In this document: in pieces, positions 35,196 through 37,031 of the stretch | Layout: the number at the start of each line of letters is the position of its first letter | How positions within the stretch are numbered: position 1 is the stretch's first letter | Assembly: GCA_028287305.1 (NCBI GenBank) | Contig: JAQBPX010000010.1 | Location: forward strand, 1-37,031 | DNA: 37,031 nt | From: Gemmatimonadota bacterium | GTDB lineage: Bacteria > Gemmatimonadota > Gemmatimonadetes > Gemmatimonadales > Gemmatimonadaceae | Direction: 5' to 3' | Position numbers and translations under genes: made by a program | Notes under the pieces: generated by a model | What the model was told of the DNA's origin: nothing | The model's input: the letters and a program-made list of their open reading frames with translations, nothing else | Databases searched by the model: none

Positions 35196-36133
35196 TTGCG
35201 GCGCGTCCTCGTCTCGCGGTTGCGGAAAAACCGGTACAGTGGCTCGACGATCCCACCGGCCGTCGAGATGTTCACCTCGTCGATGGCCAGGCGCCGCATG
35301 AGGTGCTGGCGGCGCTCGGCGTCCTCGTCGGTGTGCTTGAGGTACGCGGCGCGAACGGCCGGGTCGCTGGTATCCACGTCGATCGTGTCGCCGGTCTCGG
35401 GATCCACGAAGCGCGCGAGGCCCACGTCAGGGAGCAGGCGCTCGCTGGGGTCCTCCACCGACACGGCGACCACGTCATGCCGCTGCGCGAGCAGCTTGAG
35501 CGGGCGCTCGAGCTCACCGCCCTGGAAGTCCGACACCAGGAAGATGATCGACTTGTGGCCGAGCATCTTGTTGAGGTACTCGGTGGCGCCGGCGACGTCG
35601 GTGCCGCGACCGGTGGGCTCGAAGATCAGCAGGTCGCGCACGAGGCGCAGCGCATGGCGCCGTCCCTTGCGCGGCGGCACCACGTGCTCGATGCGGTCGG
35701 TGAAGAGCAGGATGCCCACGCGATCGTTGTTGCGGATGGCGGACATCGCGAGCACAGCGGCAAGCTCCGACGCCAGCTCGCTCTTGAAGCGCTTGCGCGT
35801 GCCGAATCGCTCGGAGCCCGAGAGATCGACCGCGAGCATCACGGTGAGCTCACGCTCCTCGATGTAGCGCTTGACGTACGGCTTCCGCATGCGGGCCGTG
35901 ACGTTCCAGTCGATCGAGCGCACCTCGTCGCCCACCTGGTACTCCCGCACCTCGGAGAACTCCATGCCCTGCCCCTTGAACACCGAGCGGTACTCGCCGG
36001 TGAAGAGGGAGTTCACGAGTCCCCGCGTGCGAAGCTCGATGAGCTTCACCTGGCGGAGGATCTCGGGCGGCACGCGCGCGGCGGTGCGCGCGCGATCCTG
36101 CACGGGACGCGAGGCGGGCGCGGGCGCCGCCAT
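35192..36133 (-). CDS. DUF58 protein
   Basis: The 313-residue soluble protein carries the DUF58 hallmark (GMEFSEVREYQVGDEVRSIDW, then NVTARMRKPYVKRYIEERE) and a vWA-like part beginning MLAVDLSGSERFG. DUF58 proteins almost always accompany MoxR ATPases and are thought to link the ATPase to membrane vWA partners; the biochemical role is not established. Its ATG lies one base after the moxR stop. No signal peptide or membrane helix is seen. Confidence 0.92.
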   Translation of the reverse strand: MAAPAPASRPVQDRARTAARVPPEILRQVKLIELRTRGLVNSLFTGEYRSVFKGQGMEFSEVREYQVGDEVRSIDWNVTARMRKPYVKRYIEERELTVMLAVDLSGSERFGTRKRFKSELASELAAVLAMSAIRNNDRVGILLFTDRIEHVVPPRKGRRHALRLVRDLLIFEPTGRGTDVAGATEYLNKMLGHKSIIFLVSDFQGGELERPLKLLAQRHDVVAVSVEDPSERLLPDVGLARFVDPETGDTIDVDTSDPAVRAAYLKHTDEDAERRQHLMRRLAIDEVNISTAGGIVEPLYRFFRNRETRTRRK

Positions 36134-36134
36134 G

Positions 36135-37031
<897 letters not shown>

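Overview
The window is a GC-rich, almost gap-free piece of bacterial chromosome carrying housekeeping and cell-envelope genes. Nothing in it is phage-, plasmid- or transposase-like. The gene set includes GatCAB, CIRCE-controlled groESL, a Bacteroidota-type alternative GlmU, a BshA-type glycosyltransferase, a Bat/MoxR locus, and GTG or TTG starts at many ATGA/GTGA junctions. This best fits a Gram-negative-type, high-GC lineage; Gemmatimonadota is my best guess, but it is an inference and not proven by any marker here.

Layout. Positions 1-2431 (minus strand) hold the transcription/translation operon rimP-nusA-L7Ae-infB, with its own promoter and an attenuator-like leader. Positions 2545-4550 (minus) hold murA-pgeF. 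Positions 4789-6747 (plus) hold a DUF948 protein, a YtxH-like protein and a secreted zinc phospholipase C-like protein. Positions 6717-15261 (minus) form a seven-gene operon: lipoprotein, serS, histidine kinase, pcrA, gatC, gatA, gatB. Positions 15398-19328 (plus) hold Roadblock/LC7, a stand-alone receiver, manC, a GlmU-like protein and a metallo-beta-lactamase-fold hydrolase. Positions 19334-20030 are an island with a four-helix-bundle gene between inverted G-rich repeats. Positions 20040-22198 (minus) hold groESL with promoter, CIRCE and terminator. Positions 22236-37031 (minus) are one tightly packed run: moxR, DUF58, BatD-like, batA, batB/C fusion, batD/E fusion, mutL, miaA, bshA, ubiA-like, uppP, birA, coaX.

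How the genes relate. MurA, the GlmU-like protein, ManC and UppP feed cell-wall and surface-polysaccharide synthesis. GatCAB, SerS, MiaA, RimP, NusA and IF-2 serve translation and transcription. MoxR, DUF58 and the von Willebrand A proteins form a membrane-associated chaperone/stress assembly. PcrA and MutL repair DNA.

The most unusual signals are five points. (1) A chain of five 14-bp repeats between manC and the GlmU-like gene, each encoding a five-codon mini-ORF whose stop overlaps the next start. (2) The four-helix-bundle gene bracketed by matching inverted GGCGGCTG-rich repeats. (3) A mutually exclusive hairpin leader upstream of rimP-nusA-infB. (4) Aspartate in place of the MurA catalytic cysteine. 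(5) Two Bat fusion proteins that seem to keep the signal peptides of the fused partners as internal membrane helices.
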